33,608 bases of DNA from JAZDMK01 sp043800975. GTDB lineage: Bacteria > Bacteroidota > Bacteroidia > Bacteroidales > JAHJDW01. This document shows positions 32,337 through 33,608 of this stretch, piece after piece (the first letter of the stretch is position 1; every line of letters starts with the position of its first letter). A program made the position numbers and the translations under genes. The DNA lies in NCBI GenBank assembly GCA_043800975.1, contig JAZDMK010000337.1, positions 1 to 33,608 on the forward strand, read 5' to 3'. Under the pieces are notes generated by a model, which searched no databases, was not told the DNA's origin, and saw only the letters and a list, made by a program, of their open reading frames with translations.

Positions 32337-33608
32337 TTAAATTCTCACACCCACCACAAGTACATCATCATACTGTTCGCCTTTTCCCTTCCAGTTTTCA
32401 AAAATTTCTGAGAGTTTTTGTTTTTGTTCGGCCATTGTCAAGTGATGGATTTCAAGCAATGTCTGGCGGAAACGTTTCGACAAAAACTTCTTTCGTTCAG
32501 GGCCACCCACCTGATCTACATATCCGTCAGAAAACAAATACACCAGATCACCAATTTCAATGGGAACTTCCTCATGAATATATTCTTTAAAATCTTCTGT
32601 AAAGGCAGCTCCTATCGGATGACTGTGCGGCTTAAACTGCAGCACTTCGTTGTTACGAATAATGTACATCGGATTGTGTACACCGACAAACTGCATCACC
32701 ATTTTATCGCGGTTCAATGAACACAAAGCAAGGTCCATGCTGTCTCGAATATCAACATCATCATCACCACTGCCGGAATATCCCAGTGTTGAAATAAGTT
32801 CAGAACTCAGGTGATTTAAAATAGAACCTGCGTCTGTTAACTTCTTTTCATTGATAGCCTGACTCAATATATTATGGCCTACTATACTCATTAGCGCACC
32901 CGGAACACCATGACCCGTGCAGTCGACAGAAGCAAATAGAATTTTATTATCCTTTTTTTCGACCCAATAAAAATCTCCGCTGACCATTTCTTTGGGACGG
33001 AACAAAACAAAATTATCTTCAAGTACAGAATCAATAAATGCATCGGATGGAAGAATTGCATTCTGAATTTTTCGCGCATAGCGGATGCTATCCATGATCT
33101 GGCGGTTCTTGTCTTCAATTTCCGCTTTTTGTGCAGCCAGAATTTTGTTCGCTTTCTTTTTAATCTGATAACTGCGATACATGTAAAATGCAAGCAGAAG
33201 CATCAGGACTAGTCCGCCCAGTGCGGAATACAAAAAGATTCGCTGGCGTTTCAATTCTGCCTGACGTGCAATTTCACGTTGTTTTTCTTCAAATATTCGC
33301 TGTTGTTGTTTCTTGTCAAACTCATACTGCATTTCGGTTTGCGCAAGCTTACGTGAATTTTCTTCATTATACAAAGTATCATGAAGAGAAATGTAATTGG
33401 ATAAATATCCAAATGCGTTTGTATAATCTTTATTCTTTTCACAACTCTGCGAAAGGCTCTTATAAATATTCATTAACTCGTATCTAGCTCCTGCGTTTTT
33501 TGCCAGCGCAAGTGCTTTCATACTGAATTCTATTGCCTGCTTATATTGCCCTTTTTCATGCAGCACACTTCCGATGTTATTCAGGCACACCGATTGTGAT
33601 TTCTGATC
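32337..33608 (-). CDS. TPR / membrane / SpoIIE-type serine phosphatase, 5' end beyond window
   Basis: The frame is open to the window edge (424 visible codons). The GTG at 33590 is an internal Val, not a start, since TPR sequence continues through it. Visible parts in order: TPR repeats (VCLNNIGSVLHEKGQYKQAIEF and the next repeat), a basic/glutamine-rich coiled coil, one membrane helix (LYSALGGLVLMLLLAFYMYR, near 33160-33220), a linker helix RQIMDSIRYARKIQNAILPS, then a SpoIIE/PP2C-like phosphatase. The metal-binding motifs are RPKEMVSGDFYWVE, SVDCTGHGVPGALMS, FSDGYVDQ and YDDVLVVGV. Such proteins dephosphorylate serine/threonine sites, often in anti-sigma partner switches; TPR-plus-SpoIIE sensors are abundant in Bacteroidota. 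The N-terminus is expected to be exported. Target unknown. Confidence 0.93.
   Translation of the reverse strand, partial: DQKSQSVCLNNIGSVLHEKGQYKQAIEFSMKALALAKNAGARYELMNIYKSLSQSCEKNKDYTNAFGYLSNYISLHDTLYNEENSRKLAQTEMQYEFDKKQQQRIFEEKQREIARQAELKRQRIFLYSALGGLVLMLLLAFYMYRSYQIKKKANKILAAQKAEIEDKNRQIMDSIRYARKIQNAILPSDAFIDSVLEDNFVLFRPKEMVSGDFYWVEKKDNKILFASVDCTGHGVPGALMSIVGHNILSQAINEKKLTDAGSILNHLSSELISTLGYSGSGDDDVDIRDSMDLALCSLNRDKMVMQFVGVHNPMYIIRNNEVLQFKPHSHPIGAAFTEDFKEYIHEEVPIEIGDLVYLFSDGYVDQVGGPERKKFLSKRFRQTLLEIHHLTMAEQKQKLSEIFENWKGKGEQYDDVLVVGVRI

Noticed and set aside
33588..33590. GTG start of the SpoIIE phosphatase
   Set aside because: The TPR sequence runs through it to the window edge, so it is an internal valine.

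Overview
The window is a chromosomal stretch from a member of the Bacteroidota. The evidence is a SecD-SecF fusion, three exported proteins ending in type A C-terminal sorting domains of the type IX secretion system (T9SS), a PorE-like OmpA/PD40 protein, and TAnnTTTG promoter boxes (the Bacteroidota -7 consensus) in front of most transcription units. Purine-rich Shine-Dalgarno sequences are scarce. A tungsten-type aldehyde:ferredoxin oxidoreductase suggests an anaerobic or microaerobic lifestyle (inference).

Layout. 1-5380 (minus strand): envelope and export genes, namely a 3'-truncated TPR/PD40/CRD/OmpA protein, tatA and secDF. 5542-7788 (plus): an FG-GAP protein with a T9SS tail. 7789-16305 (minus): an apparent operon of alpha-2-macroglobulin, penicillin-binding protein 1C and a retropepsin-like aspartic protease. 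16485-17792 (plus): a secreted metallophosphoesterase with a T9SS tail. 17794-19583 (minus): a LOG-family enzyme coupled to a secreted PHP-domain phosphoesterase. 19584-23248 (minus): a short remnant of a ubiD 3' end, an unrecognised secreted 467-residue protein, and a full-length UbiD-family decarboxylase starting with TTG. 23249-24266: about 1 kb without a credible gene, holding a perfect 13-bp inverted repeat, a 26-unit array of 21-bp repeats, two copies of a short palindromic interspersed repeat, and a MITE-like inverted-repeat structure. 24267-27178 (plus): an overlapping gene pair, AOR and a two-domain class II aldolase-like protein. 27200-28513 (minus): an Nramp metal transporter. 28583-32287 (plus): a giant Asp-box/Ig-like T9SS cargo protein. 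32337-33608 (minus): a 5'-truncated TPR/SpoIIE phosphatase, facing the preceding gene across a bidirectional terminator.

How the parts fit. SecDF and TatA serve inner-membrane export. T9SS would then take the three CTD-bearing proteins across the outer membrane, and the PorE-like protein could be part of that machine. The A2M/PBP1C pair is a known periplasmic defence and cell-wall repair module, here extended by a protease gene. The most unusual points are the AOR/aldolase couple, whose aldolase has one degenerate and one intact metal site plus a four-cysteine insert; the 21-bp array that changes sequence family without losing phase; and the ubiD 3' remnant lying in the same context as the intact ubiD end, which suggests duplication or replacement of that locus.
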